Of a DNA stretch of 24,853 nt, positions 1 through 7,224 are shown piece after piece; position 1 is the first letter of the stretch; every line of letters begins with the position of its first letter. Location of the stretch: contig KN805422.1 in the NCBI GenBank assembly GCA_000818945.1, positions 207,394-232,246 on the forward strand, in the 5' to 3' direction. The position numbers were made by a program, and so were the translations under genes. Under the pieces are notes generated by a model. It ran no database searches, was not told the DNA's origin, and saw only the letters and a program-made list of their open reading frames with translations. Source of the DNA: Schizochytrium sp. CCTCC M209059. Lineage: Eukaryota; Sar; Bigyra; Thraustochytrida; Thraustochytriidae.

Positions 1-55
1 TCCAGGCTGGCAGCAGCAACAAAACGCCAATAGGCTGCGTCTGTGAGAGTTGCTC

Positions 56-142
56 TGAGCGGGCAGAGCGTGGCAGTGCGGAGCAGAGCGTGGCAGAGCG
101 GAGCAGAGCGGGGTTGAGCGGGGCGGAGCGGGTGGAGCGGGA
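56..142. repeat. GAGCGG-type short repeats upstream of the nuclease/kinase ORF
   Basis: Imperfect short repeats built from GAGCGG, GCAGAGCG and GTGGCAGAGC fill most of the sequence just before the ATG at 187. They are G- and A-rich on the plus strand with almost no long AT stretch. No TATA box or other promoter element is clear in bases 1-186. The repeats may lie in the 5' leader of the downstream gene; that is inference from position only. Confidence 0.6.
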
Positions 143-186
143 AGTAGGGAGGGCGCGCGGCACAGCTGCGCGCGGGGTCGCCTGTC

Positions 187-2319
187 ATGTCTGAGGTCGA
201 TGACGAAGTAGAAAATCTTGATGCGGCGCAGGATGACGAGTTCCACCAACTGAGAGCAAACTTCGAGGACGCTGTCACCGAAGAGGGCGTCGATTCACTC
301 TTCGAAGCCGAAGATTACGATAGTATTCTCGAGATATACGAAGAGATGAAGCGGCTTATCAGTTTCTATGGAGAAGATTGGATCGATAGGGCTCTGAAAA
401 GAACAATTATTACGACAGCCCGTGCTGCGCGGGCTGAAGCAGAAAGAGTGCGGGCTGAAGCAGAAAGAGAAGATGAAAGATCCGCCAGAGAGCGGGCTGA
501 AGCAGAAAGAGAAGAAGAAAGATCCGCCAGAGTGCGGGCTGAAGAGGGCGAACAACAGGCTGTAGCTCGCTATGCTGATGCGAATCTTCTTAGTATTTGG
601 TCGGGTTGGTTAAAGCACGATCCAAAGACGCGATTCACTTCGCATCCCACGCAGATCCCACTCCTCTATCGCCCAGATGCTGTTCAACTCTGGAATTTTG
701 CGTCTTGTGAGGACTTGGCATACTCGCTTGAAGAATGTCAAAACTTTTTTCTACTCTTGCAGAGAAAAGTGGTGGACAGAGTAGACACGAGTGTCATGGC
801 ATCTTACTCCAAACGTGAAAGAGAAGGACATGCAGAACCCCCTGTCCAAGAAGCTTTTAAGTCATTGGCCGATACTGTAGCTGAGGCTCTCAATCGATGC
901 GTGTGTGATTCAACCTCTCAAATCTGGAGCAAATTCGTGAGCACGGTTGATGAATTTACAGGCACACTCCAAATTCCAGATCTCTCCATTCTTCAAGGTG
1001 ACGTCCCTATCTGCATAGTTGAATTGAAGACTGAGGCTACATTCCAACCGGCAGAACTTGAGCACTTCATAGCGCCAAGGAGCGTGAAGCCTGCAACGAT
1101 CACTCGCTATAACCCGATGGTGAGACGGAACGAATCCATTCCGTACGAAACGGGGGGTGACCCCACTGCCCAGATCTGCTGTTACATGGTGAACAATGGA
1201 TGTCGGTATGGCATTCTCTCTAACTGGGAGTCCACGTACTTTCTCAAGCTGGAGTTGAAGTCGGATGGAACCATGATCCTTCATCGCTCCGAAAGGTTTT
1301 CACCATTTACCAAGGAAGGCGCTGAACAAGGTCTTGCGTGCGCTGTCGGCAACAAGAGGCTGGGCGATGTTGTGCGCGTGTCTATACCCGGTTGCGACGT
1401 AGCTTCGCTCGCACACGCAACCGTTCTCTTCATTTGGCTCGCAATGCGAGATCTTGTGGATCCACCCGATGAAGCTGGACCAGAATACATCAGGGTGACT
1501 ATGAGGACTCGCAGACGTCAAAAGGTGTTTCACCAGCATGTGAATGCAAGCGTTCAATCGATCGGGGTCGGCCCGAGCGGCCGAATCGAACTCGGAACCG
1601 GTGCGTTCGCCAGTTCCTCATCTGGATCCAATCCGGATGAGGAAGCTGTCGAGAATGTGCTCTCGTTTAAAATCTCAAATGATTCGGTCGTACCTGTCCT
1701 TTTTAAACATGGTGTCGGGTACAGCGAAACCACGATTACCAACCTGGAGACGGGCCAGGAGATATCGGGCTGCTTCGCGAAGTCTATCATGGTAGATGAC
1801 ATGGAAATGGCTAACCTTGAATCCTATCAAAGCGCCCTTTATCACTTCGAAAACGAGGTTGACATGTACCAAGGGCCGGCGCGAGCGCTTCAGGGGACAG
1901 TCATCCCGACTGTTGTGTACGTGGGCCAGTTTCACAGTGGCGCAGGCATAAAGGCCGTGCTCGTGACGCGAAACGCAGGTCACGCTCTCAGTTCCGCTGA
2001 GGGAAAGCGCATTGTCAAAGCACAAGGCCCCATGAAAGTCAAAGAGCGCGTGCACGCCGCAATCGATGCACTCCACAGTGCAGGTATCACTCATGGTGAC
2101 ATGGCTCTCCGCAACGTTACCATTCGAGAAGATGGCGGGGTCAGTCTGATTGATCTCGGCGACGCATCGTGTGACCCCAGTGGCGCATCCCTTGACCTTG
2201 AGCTGTTTGACAATGCCTTTGATGCCATCTTCTTGAAGCGGCAATCTCCGGCCAAGCGACTTCCTCGCAATCTACCTCGCAGTCTCAGCAACAGTAGTAG
2301 CACGAAACCTGCAAAGTGA
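187..2319 (+). CDS. Crinkler-like protein: coiled coil, PD-(D/E)XK-like domain, C-terminal kinase-like domain
   Basis: This is a 710-residue ORF starting at an ATG with G at -3. Residues 1-75 are acidic. Residues 78-125 are a charged coiled coil made of AEAERE(D/E)ERSAR repeats. Residues about 135-425 resemble the PD-(D/E)XK nuclease fold: PD at 264-265, ELK at 279-281, and a following QICCY...YGILSN segment at 329-345. Residues about 495-660 look like a divergent protein kinase: AK at 531-532, a possible helix-C Glu near 555-557, HGD at 636-638, Asn643, and DLG at 656-658. A nuclease-like domain followed by a kinase is known from Crinkler-type effectors and related eukaryotic proteins. No LxLFLAK motif or signal peptide is seen. 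The role (effector, or self/non-self conflict protein) is inference. Codon use is less G/C-ended than in the plus-strand AP2 gene. The last ~25 residues are basic and Ser-rich and probably frameshifted (see 2237-2467). Confidence 0.65.
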   Translation: MSEVDDEVENLDAAQDDEFHQLRANFEDAVTEEGVDSLFEAEDYDSILEIYEEMKRLISFYGEDWIDRALKRTIITTARAARAEAERVRAEAEREDERSARERAEAEREEERSARVRAEEGEQQAVARYADANLLSIWSGWLKHDPKTRFTSHPTQIPLLYRPDAVQLWNFASCEDLAYSLEECQNFFLLLQRKVVDRVDTSVMASYSKREREGHAEPPVQEAFKSLADTVAEALNRCVCDSTSQIWSKFVSTVDEFTGTLQIPDLSILQGDVPICIVELKTEATFQPAELEHFIAPRSVKPATITRYNPMVRRNESIPYETGGDPTAQICCYMVNNGCRYGILSNWESTYFLKLELKSDGTMILHRSERFSPFTKEGAEQGLACAVGNKRLGDVVRVSIPGCDVASLAHATVLFIWLAMRDLVDPPDEAGPEYIRVTMRTRRRQKVFHQHVNASVQSIGVGPSGRIELGTGAFASSSSGSNPDEEAVENVLSFKISNDSVVPVLFKHGVGYSETTITNLETGQEISGCFAKSIMVDDMEMANLESYQSALYHFENEVDMYQGPARALQGTVIPTVVYVGQFHSGAGIKAVLVTRNAGHALSSAEGKRIVKAQGPMKVKERVHAAIDALHSAGITHGDMALRNVTIREDGGVSLIDLGDASCDPSGASLDLELFDNAFDAIFLKRQSPAKRLPRNLPRSLSNSSSTKPAK
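430..545 (+). repeat. In-frame 42-bp repeats encoding the coiled coil
   Basis: The sequence GCGGGCTGAAGCAGAAAGAG recurs three times, and GATCCGCCAGAG follows two of the copies, giving a period of 42 bases (14 codons) preceded by a shorter copy. The repeats stay in frame and lengthen the Ala/Glu/Arg coiled coil of the surrounding ORF (about residues 82-120). This looks like recent slippage or unequal exchange, since the copies are nearly identical at the DNA level. Confidence 0.8.
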
Positions 2320-2467
2320 CATGGAAACCAGCGTCGCGCTCTTGGTACGTGGATGTGACGAAACATTTGATGCTATCATTGATAATGGTGCTATGCGTTC
2401 GTCAGGATACTCTGATGAAGTTCTATTCATGGCACATGTTGCTAGCATAGTAATCATACTAGATTAA
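2237..2467 (+). other. Probable frameshifted C-terminal continuation of the kinase-like domain
   Basis: In the frame one base ahead of the 187-2319 ORF, the sequence is open from 2237 (after TGA at 2234) to TAA at 2465-2467. From about 2258 it encodes a balanced, helical-looking segment containing AIYLAVSATVVARN, then DETFDAIID and VLFMAHVASIVI. In the called frame the same bases give a basic Arg/Pro/Ser tail unlike a kinase C-lobe. The simplest reading is one indel between about 2234 and 2258, from mutation or assembly error, so the original protein ended near 2467. An unrecognised short intron is the alternative. I see no separate promoter or upstream ATG for this segment; its first ATG is at 2321. 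Confidence 0.5.
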
Positions 2468-2520
2468 GTTCGGAACTAGTTACTGCTCGCATTTTGGAAG
2501 AAATGCATAGGTGCGCGACT

Positions 2521-3190
2521 TTAGAACGAGCTGGAATGTGTCACGCTGATTTCGAAAATGAAAGAATGGACAAGGGCATCATGTGTTTCTGCAACTTTAG
2601 TCTCTTTTAGATCGACGGCGTCATTCAAGATGTCCGCAAATGTCAAAGCGATGCCACTCCGGACAGTATCGAGCTAGGAATGGCCAGATTCCGGCTGCAC
2701 CTTCTCATGAGCTTTGTCGACTTCGTCAGGAAGGGTTAAAAGCGCATTGATGACGCCCATGACGAAAATGCCGCAGTCTGTATTGTTTCCCGCACCTTGA
2801 AAGCCATAACGAAGGACTGAAACAACTCCTGATCTAGAACGATTTTCCATAGGCTGATGGCGCAATCACTCAGTTTCTTGGTGAACTTTAATCGAGACGC
2901 AAGAGCGTTCCGCGGATCATACCCGAAGAGAGCCTTCGACTTGAGGTCAAGATAAATGAGGCTCCCGTGGTCTTCGTCTCCGTGTAGGACCGGCTTGATG
3001 ACAAGCTCGGCTTTGCAGTCACATCGATCGGACTTCTATCGAACATTTTCTCGAATTCTTGACCATACTTGGACCACCCTTTGAAAGTCACTCGCCAGGC
3101 ATGCTCGTCAAAGTGACAACCTTCTTTATACACGAACCAAAAGTAATCATAGCCTTCGGTTCTGGATTTTGATTTTTTTTTTCCATACAC
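2521..3190 (-). pseudogene. Broken Ulp1-like (C48 family) cysteine protease
   Basis: The remnant begins at the ATG at 3190 and ends at the stop at 2521-2523 on the minus strand. C48 proteases remove SUMO-like modifiers, and related domains also occur in DNA transposons. Three frames together show the expected order of active-site residues. His is at 2967-2969 in DHGSLIYLDLK, about 17 codons before Asp at 2916-2918 (GYDP). Gln is at 2797-2799 and Cys at 2773-2775, in FQGAGNNTDCGIFV. This order and the His-to-Asp spacing match yeast Ulp1 (His514, Asp531, Cys580). The frame changes near 3030 and again between about 2800 and 2850, and an in-frame TAG lies at 2674-2676, after which the frame stays open to 2521. 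The usual Trp after the His is Gly. It is probably inactive. Two very short introns are an unlikely alternative. Which Ulp1 subfamily or transposon it came from cannot be told. Confidence 0.6.
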
Positions 3191-3320
3191 TTTAAAATAT
3201 CGACATTATAATGACACAAGAGCTGTTTGTTCGCAAGCGACCATAAATGCAAGAAATAAAAGCCAAAAGCAAGGATACATCTGCGTTGCTAGTTTCCTAG
3301 TTTGTTGTGAGGGAAGCTTC
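3191..3320. other. AT-rich spacer
   Basis: This is a short AT-rich stretch between the protease remnant and the end of the SF-assemblin-like gene. It probably holds the 3' end of the latter's transcript on the minus strand. An AATAAA hexamer at about 3254 lies on the plus strand, so it does not serve that gene. Nothing else is recognisable. Confidence 0.4.
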
Positions 3321-4433
3321 CTATTGTGATCCAAAATTGGTAAGAACGGAATTCTGCAGACGGAGCATCGCTTCTTCGATGGCAATAAAAAGCTGGGAAT
3401 CGGCCTTGGAGCGAATCCCCGCGAGTCCGCTCTGCAAGTCTTCCACCTCTACGATACGTGCATCGCAGTGATCCTCGTGACGATCTGTCGAGGCAATCGC
3501 CTCCGTTTCGGCAGCCTCCATGTCGAACTCGAGACGTGCAAAGCAGTCCTTGCGCTTGCGGATTGCCTCGGACATGTTGCGAGCCGCGTTGACGACATGG
3601 CTTTCGAAGCGTTGCTCAATCTTGCTTTCACGCTTGAGTAGCTTGGCGTTATCAATTTCAAAGGTTTCTTGGGCCTTGATCAAGTGTCGCGTGACACGCC
3701 CGCTCTGGTTTTCGATTGTCTCGGGCACCGTTACGTGCACAAAGTGATCGAAATCGGCCTTCCAGGCGTCGAGACGCCGCTTGGGTGGTGGCAGCCAGTC
3801 TTCTTCGACGACCGCGACCGAGGCGTCGATTTCTTCGTCGACCAGTATGCGGGCCTGATCGAGCGTCGCCTCAAAACTTGCCTTGGTATGGTTGAATTCG
3901 GCATCTCGCCGCTCCACCTCATCCTCTAGCCTTTCGCGGAACGCCTCGATACGCGTGCGCAGGTGCGAGACGTTTGTTTTGAATTGCCGTTCCTTTTCAA
4001 GGGCTTGCTGCCGTAGAAACTCGCGTTTCTTGTCAAGATCGTTGGATTGCGCGCCAAAGGCCCCGTCTCGTTTGGAGATATGAGCTTCAGTGGCTGGCGC
4101 AATGGCAATAAGACGAGTTGGCGCCGTACGAGGAGCTAGGTATTTGCAATCGCGCACGAGATCTGTCGCTCTGTCGTCGAGATATCGTCTCTCTGGGTCG
4201 GAAATCGCCAGGAAGGCATTCGATTCTTGCGCAGAGTTCCTTTTGCCCTCGCCGTGTCCCTGTTTGCGGTCTTCGTCATCGTCGTTATCCTGTTGTCTCT
4301 TGGCTTCATGATCGTCCTCGGCGAAGTCGTCGTCGAGTTCCTGACCCTCGAGCCGTGTATTGTCTGTGCCCGCATCGGGATTCTTTTGAGACGAGGCATC
4401 CGCTGCCACGTCCTCGTCGTCCTTGGACTCCAT
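3321..4433 (-). CDS. SF-assemblin-like coiled-coil protein (striated flagellar root fibre)
   Basis: The CDS is 370 residues from the first ATG (4433); the open frame extends 9 codons further up to a TTG, with TGA upstream. Residues 1-90 are very acidic and polar (DDDFAEDDHE, DNDDDEDRK), and about 130-360 form a long coiled coil. The pattern of IEAFRERLEDEVERRDAEF followed by KRESKIEQRFESHV and a charged EAIRKRKDCFARLE helix resembles the SF-assemblin/beta-giardin family, which builds the striated fibres anchoring flagellar basal bodies. Known SF-assemblins are near 280-300 residues, so the acidic head is extra. A 7-codon upstream ORF (4473-4496) precedes the start in the same frame. The gene shares a divergent 5' region with the scramblase. 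The coiled coil is certain; the family name is moderate, and another cytoskeletal coiled-coil protein is possible. Confidence 0.6.
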   Translation of the reverse strand: MESKDDEDVAADASSQKNPDAGTDNTRLEGQELDDDFAEDDHEAKRQQDNDDDEDRKQGHGEGKRNSAQESNAFLAISDPERRYLDDRATDLVRDCKYLAPRTAPTRLIAIAPATEAHISKRDGAFGAQSNDLDKKREFLRQQALEKERQFKTNVSHLRTRIEAFRERLEDEVERRDAEFNHTKASFEATLDQARILVDEEIDASVAVVEEDWLPPPKRRLDAWKADFDHFVHVTVPETIENQSGRVTRHLIKAQETFEIDNAKLLKRESKIEQRFESHVVNAARNMSEAIRKRKDCFARLEFDMEAAETEAIASTDRHEDHCDARIVEVEDLQSGLAGIRSKADSQLFIAIEEAMLRLQNSVLTNFGSQ

Positions 4434-4472
4434 TCGCCTCGCCTCGTGCCGAGCGAGCAAGTGAGTCGAGCT

Positions 4473-4496
4473 TCAATTCTTTGCTTCGGCGTCCAT
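4473..4496 (-). promoter_or_regulatory. Short upstream ORF before the SF-assemblin-like gene
   Basis: ATG at 4496 opens a 7-codon frame ending in TGA at 4473-4475, 39 bases before the chosen start at 4433 and in the same frame. If the transcript begins upstream of 4496, this could lower translation of the main ORF. No transcript data support it. Confidence 0.3.
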
Positions 4497-4572
4497 AACC
4501 AATCTTCGTCGACGGCGTTTCCGCTAAACTAAACGAGGTGGTACACACCTGTCCGTTAATAAGTGCCACAGT

Positions 4573-4602
4573 GACTCGGACTCGGACTCGGACTCGGACT
4601 CG
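4573..4602. repeat. GACTCG x5 hexamer array
   Basis: Five perfect head-to-tail copies of GACTCG lie in the divergent promoter region between the SF-assemblin-like gene and the scramblase gene. A pyrimidine-rich tract follows about 20 bases downstream. Confidence 0.9.
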
Positions 4603-4826
4603 ATGGAGAAGACAATATTAACGTTCTCTCACTCTGTCTCTCTTTCTCTCTCCAGGGTGCCAACGAGCGATGGAGAAGAGGTAAATCGGTGAGCTCGTGG
4701 TGCTCTTGGTGCTGTCTATTATTCTTTGGAAAGATCAACGATTCGAGAAGACAGGCAGTGTCGACGTGCGCTTGCGAGATATTGACGCGATCACGTGCAG
4801 TAGAATACACGACAGAGATCTCGAGG

Positions 4827-5798
4827 ATGTTTGGCGATAACAAAGTACGGCCTCTGGAAGATGAATTGCCCGTGGCTGTCGCTACGGTGGCCCGTGAAAG
4901 CGCGCCACCCGTCGCTGAAATGACGGCCGACGGTGGACTCCCCATTGCACGTGGCACCGTACTCGACGCGGGTCCATGGGCAACGCTTGCGCATACGAAC
5001 CGGTATCGCATCATTCAGCATCCGCAACATCTTGAGGCATTGGCTCAAATGTGCTGCGGAGGCTGCTTCGAAATGCAAAATCAGTACTCTGTGTTCGATG
5101 CGGAGACGCAAGTGCACCTCCTGGAGGTAAAGGAAAAATCTGAGATGTGCGAGCGCATGTGCTGCAGCCCGCAGCATAGTCTTGTACTTTTGGCGTTCGA
5201 CGCGCGGGAGGGTGTGCCGGAAAATACACTTGTGTTTTCGGCCCGCAAGGATTTCCGGTTTTTTAACTGTTTTTCTTGCGTGGACTTTTGCCGTGGAAGA
5301 CTCGATGTATTCAACGCACAAGGGGAGCCCGTGGGCCACGTGCAAGAACCCACGTGCATGGCTGCTGGATGTTCTCCAAAGCTTGAGATGATGGATCGCG
5401 ATGCGAGCGAACCATTTATGCGCGCGGAGGGACCCACATGGTGCATCGGAGGATGCATGGAGCTGTGCACGGACATTACATTTCGTCTGATGAATCCAGA
5501 CGACAAGGGCGACCATGCACAGGTCGGACAAATTGTCAAAGAGTCGCCCAAAGACTTTTGCCAGATGCTTCAAGAGGTTTCGACCCAAGCGGATCGATTT
5601 TTAGTGGAGTTTCCCGCCAGCGAGACGGAAGAGCATCGCGCGCTTATTCTGGCCAACGCGTTTCTTGCGGACTACATGTTTTTTGAGTCGGGTAATCTCA
5701 TTCGACGCAAAGGTACGCAGACAGAGATCCATTGCGCAAATTGTTATTGTTTTGGTTGCCTATTTCCTATCGTCACGACCCTTGGCGGAAATAACTAG
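4827..5798 (+). CDS. Phospholipid scramblase family protein
   Basis: The CDS is 323 residues from the ATG at 4827 (A at -3). The frame is open back to 4689 but has no earlier ATG. Scramblases move phospholipids between membrane leaflets in response to calcium, and some members act elsewhere in the cell. Family signs are the start of the conserved barrel (NRYRIIQHP, then CCGGCFEMQNQYSVFD), the Cys clusters MCCSP and FNCFSCVDFC suited to palmitoylation, and the C-terminal VEFPA...ALILANAFLADYMFFES, which matches the usual 'FP...K..LL...FLIDFMYFE' region. A hydrophobic Cys-rich tail (CANCYCFGCLFPIV) follows. The N-terminal ~70 residues are not conserved and lack the Pro-rich repeats of animal members. 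The gene converges with IFT22. Family call is firm; exact substrate and membrane are unknown. Confidence 0.85.
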   Translation: MFGDNKVRPLEDELPVAVATVARESAPPVAEMTADGGLPIARGTVLDAGPWATLAHTNRYRIIQHPQHLEALAQMCCGGCFEMQNQYSVFDAETQVHLLEVKEKSEMCERMCCSPQHSLVLLAFDAREGVPENTLVFSARKDFRFFNCFSCVDFCRGRLDVFNAQGEPVGHVQEPTCMAAGCSPKLEMMDRDASEPFMRAEGPTWCIGGCMELCTDITFRLMNPDDKGDHAQVGQIVKESPKDFCQMLQEVSTQADRFLVEFPASETEEHRALILANAFLADYMFFESGNLIRRKGTQTEIHCANCYCFGCLFPIVTTLGGNN

Positions 5799-5927
5799 CA
5801 GGCGTGAGTGAGCCGCACGTTGATGACTGTGGGGGTTATTTTTTCTGTTTTTACGGCAAGATTTTACTTTGTCATGTGTGCATGGATGATTTTGTTTCTT
5901 TTAAAATCGAAGTAGGTTGCTTTGATA
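5799..5927. terminator. Convergent 3' region of scramblase and IFT22
   Basis: Only 129 bases separate the two facing stop codons. The sequence is T-rich on both strands, with no canonical AATAAA in either direction, so polyadenylation must use a variant signal or the transcripts overlap. Overlap of the two 3' ends is likely but inferred. Confidence 0.4.
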
Positions 5928-6497
5928 TTATTCTTTGAAGGAGCCAATGGTGGCAACAAGGTCTTGAAAGGCGGTTTTGATTTTGTCGGCATCTGCTGCG
6001 TCCGTATAAATGAGTTCGCAGTCGTCAAGGACGGCGGGAGGGTTTGCGCGTGGGTCTTCGGGTCCGCTATTGCGATCATTAGCTAGGACGAGACACTGGT
6101 CCTGCTTGAGACCCGTCTTGACCACGAACCACTCGTACCATGTTTCGACTTCTGCGAGGTGATTGGGATTTTCTGGATTGTAAACGATGACAACCCCATC
6201 GGCCTTTTGCTGAATGGCAGGCCAGCAGGACTCGTATTTTGTGGCGCCCGAAGTATCCCAGATTTCAACCTCTACGGACCTATCTCCGCCCCAGTTTCTT
6301 GCCTGTGAGCTGGTGAGTTGGGCCTCGAACTCGACCACACGAACCGCCGCTGTAGGTCGGTAGGGCTGGTCCCTGAGCGAAATATCCTCTGGCTCGTCGC
6401 GATCGTATGGAGCAGCGGAGACGACGCCCGCTAGCATGTTGGCGATGGTCGACTTGCCGCTATGCTCGGGGCCGACGATGAGCACTTTGGCCGCCAT
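5928..6497 (-). CDS. IFT22: Intraflagellar transport small GTPase IFT22 (RABL5-like)
   Basis: The 189-residue Ras-like GTPase starts at an ATG with A at -3. The P-loop is GPEHSGKS (residues 9-16) and the G3 motif is WDTSG (80-84). It is followed by KYESCWPAI and ADGVVIVYN, which closely match the family signature of human RABL5/IFT22 (FESCWPA, HGVVIVFN, then a WY-x-x-FV segment, here WYEWFV at 120-125). The usual NKxD specificity motif is absent; ANDRNSG at 139-145 stands in its place, as is normal in this divergent family. IFT22 is a peripheral subunit of the IFT-B complex, which carries cargo along the flagellar axoneme. No prenylation signal is present at the C-terminus (IGSFKE). The gene converges with the scramblase and lies near the SF-assemblin-like gene, another flagellar component. 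Confidence 0.88.
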   Translation of the reverse strand: MAAKVLIVGPEHSGKSTIANMLAGVVSAAPYDRDEPEDISLRDQPYRPTAAVRVVEFEAQLTSSQARNWGGDRSVEVEIWDTSGATKYESCWPAIQQKADGVVIVYNPENPNHLAEVETWYEWFVVKTGLKQDQCLVLANDRNSGPEDPRANPPAVLDDCELIYTDAADADKIKTAFQDLVATIGSFKE

Positions 6498-7224
6498 TTT
6501 GGCGGCGTCTCGTACTCACGACTTGTGCTCGCTCGCTCGAGAAAGGTTGTCTTCTTGTTGGGGTTCGCACGCAAAGGTGCGCGCAGCTGCCCCCTGTTCA
6601 CAGACAGGCCGTGTGGCTTTATCTGCGTGTGCGTGTGCGTGCGAGCGTGCTAGCTAGAATGGAACAAGTTGGCGGAGAAAGTAGGCCCCAAACGGTCACA
6701 TTACCCCAATTGTGTTTTCGAGTGTCTTGCCCCACAGACCTAGTTTGATGAGACGAAACTCGTGCAAGTGCGCAGAGCTATGGCTGCTCCACAAAGCGAG
6801 CGAGGTAGTCCATAGTAAATGCATTTGAGCTAAAAAAAAAATAGTAAATAGTTCTCAGTTCTTTTGTGTCTTGCGCGCTAGGTAGACGTAGCGAACGCTG
6901 GTCAGGAAAAATTCTCGTTGTGCGACAAAATGCCACAAAGCGGAGGCAGGGAGATGAAGGTTGTTCGAAAGCCAGTTGTTGGCTATTGTTGCGCGGAGCG
7001 GTCGAGCTCAATGTCTTCTTGGACAACTTTCCAATCGTGGTAGGTTTTCATTTTTCGATTTCATTTGGCGCCTTGTCCCTAGTTGATGGTCATGGAGGGA
7101 CAGCAATAAGAGCATGAACGATGTTGCCATGCGGGGACGAATTTATGTTCAAATTTCGCCTCCAGATCATCAACAAAGCACACGTCATCGTTTCTCTGTT
7201 GCGTGCGCGAGGGCGAGCAACAGT
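6498..7224. other. Intergenic: IFT22 5' region and AP2-1 3' region
   Basis: These 727 bases hold the IFT22 promoter (minus strand) and the 3' end of the first AP2 gene. A GT-rich run (TGCGTGTGCGTGTGCGTGCG) sits near 6625-6650 and an A-run near 6831-6842. Small ORFs here (for example 82 codons at 6778-7026, minus) resemble nothing I know and have no supporting context. Confidence 0.4.

Larger units (their letters stand above)
4434..4826. promoter_or_regulatory. Shared divergent 5' region of SF-assemblin-like and scramblase genes
   Basis: The 393 bases between the two divergent start codons must contain both promoters. No TATA box is clear. The region has a GACTCG hexamer array (4573-4602) and a pyrimidine-rich run ending in CTCTCTCCAG near 4657, which looks like a splice acceptor. 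A short ATG-GAG-AAG-AGG-TAA frame lies at about 4671-4685, before the scramblase start. A spliced 5' leader is possible but not shown. Confidence 0.45.

Noticed and set aside
4689..4826. 46-residue N-terminal extension of the scramblase
   Set aside because: The frame is open but begins at GTG with no in-frame ATG; the ATG at 4827 has a good context.
6778..7026. 82-codon minus-strand ORF between IFT22 and AP2-1
   Set aside because: No similarity, no context, and its middle is coded by an A/T homopolymer run.
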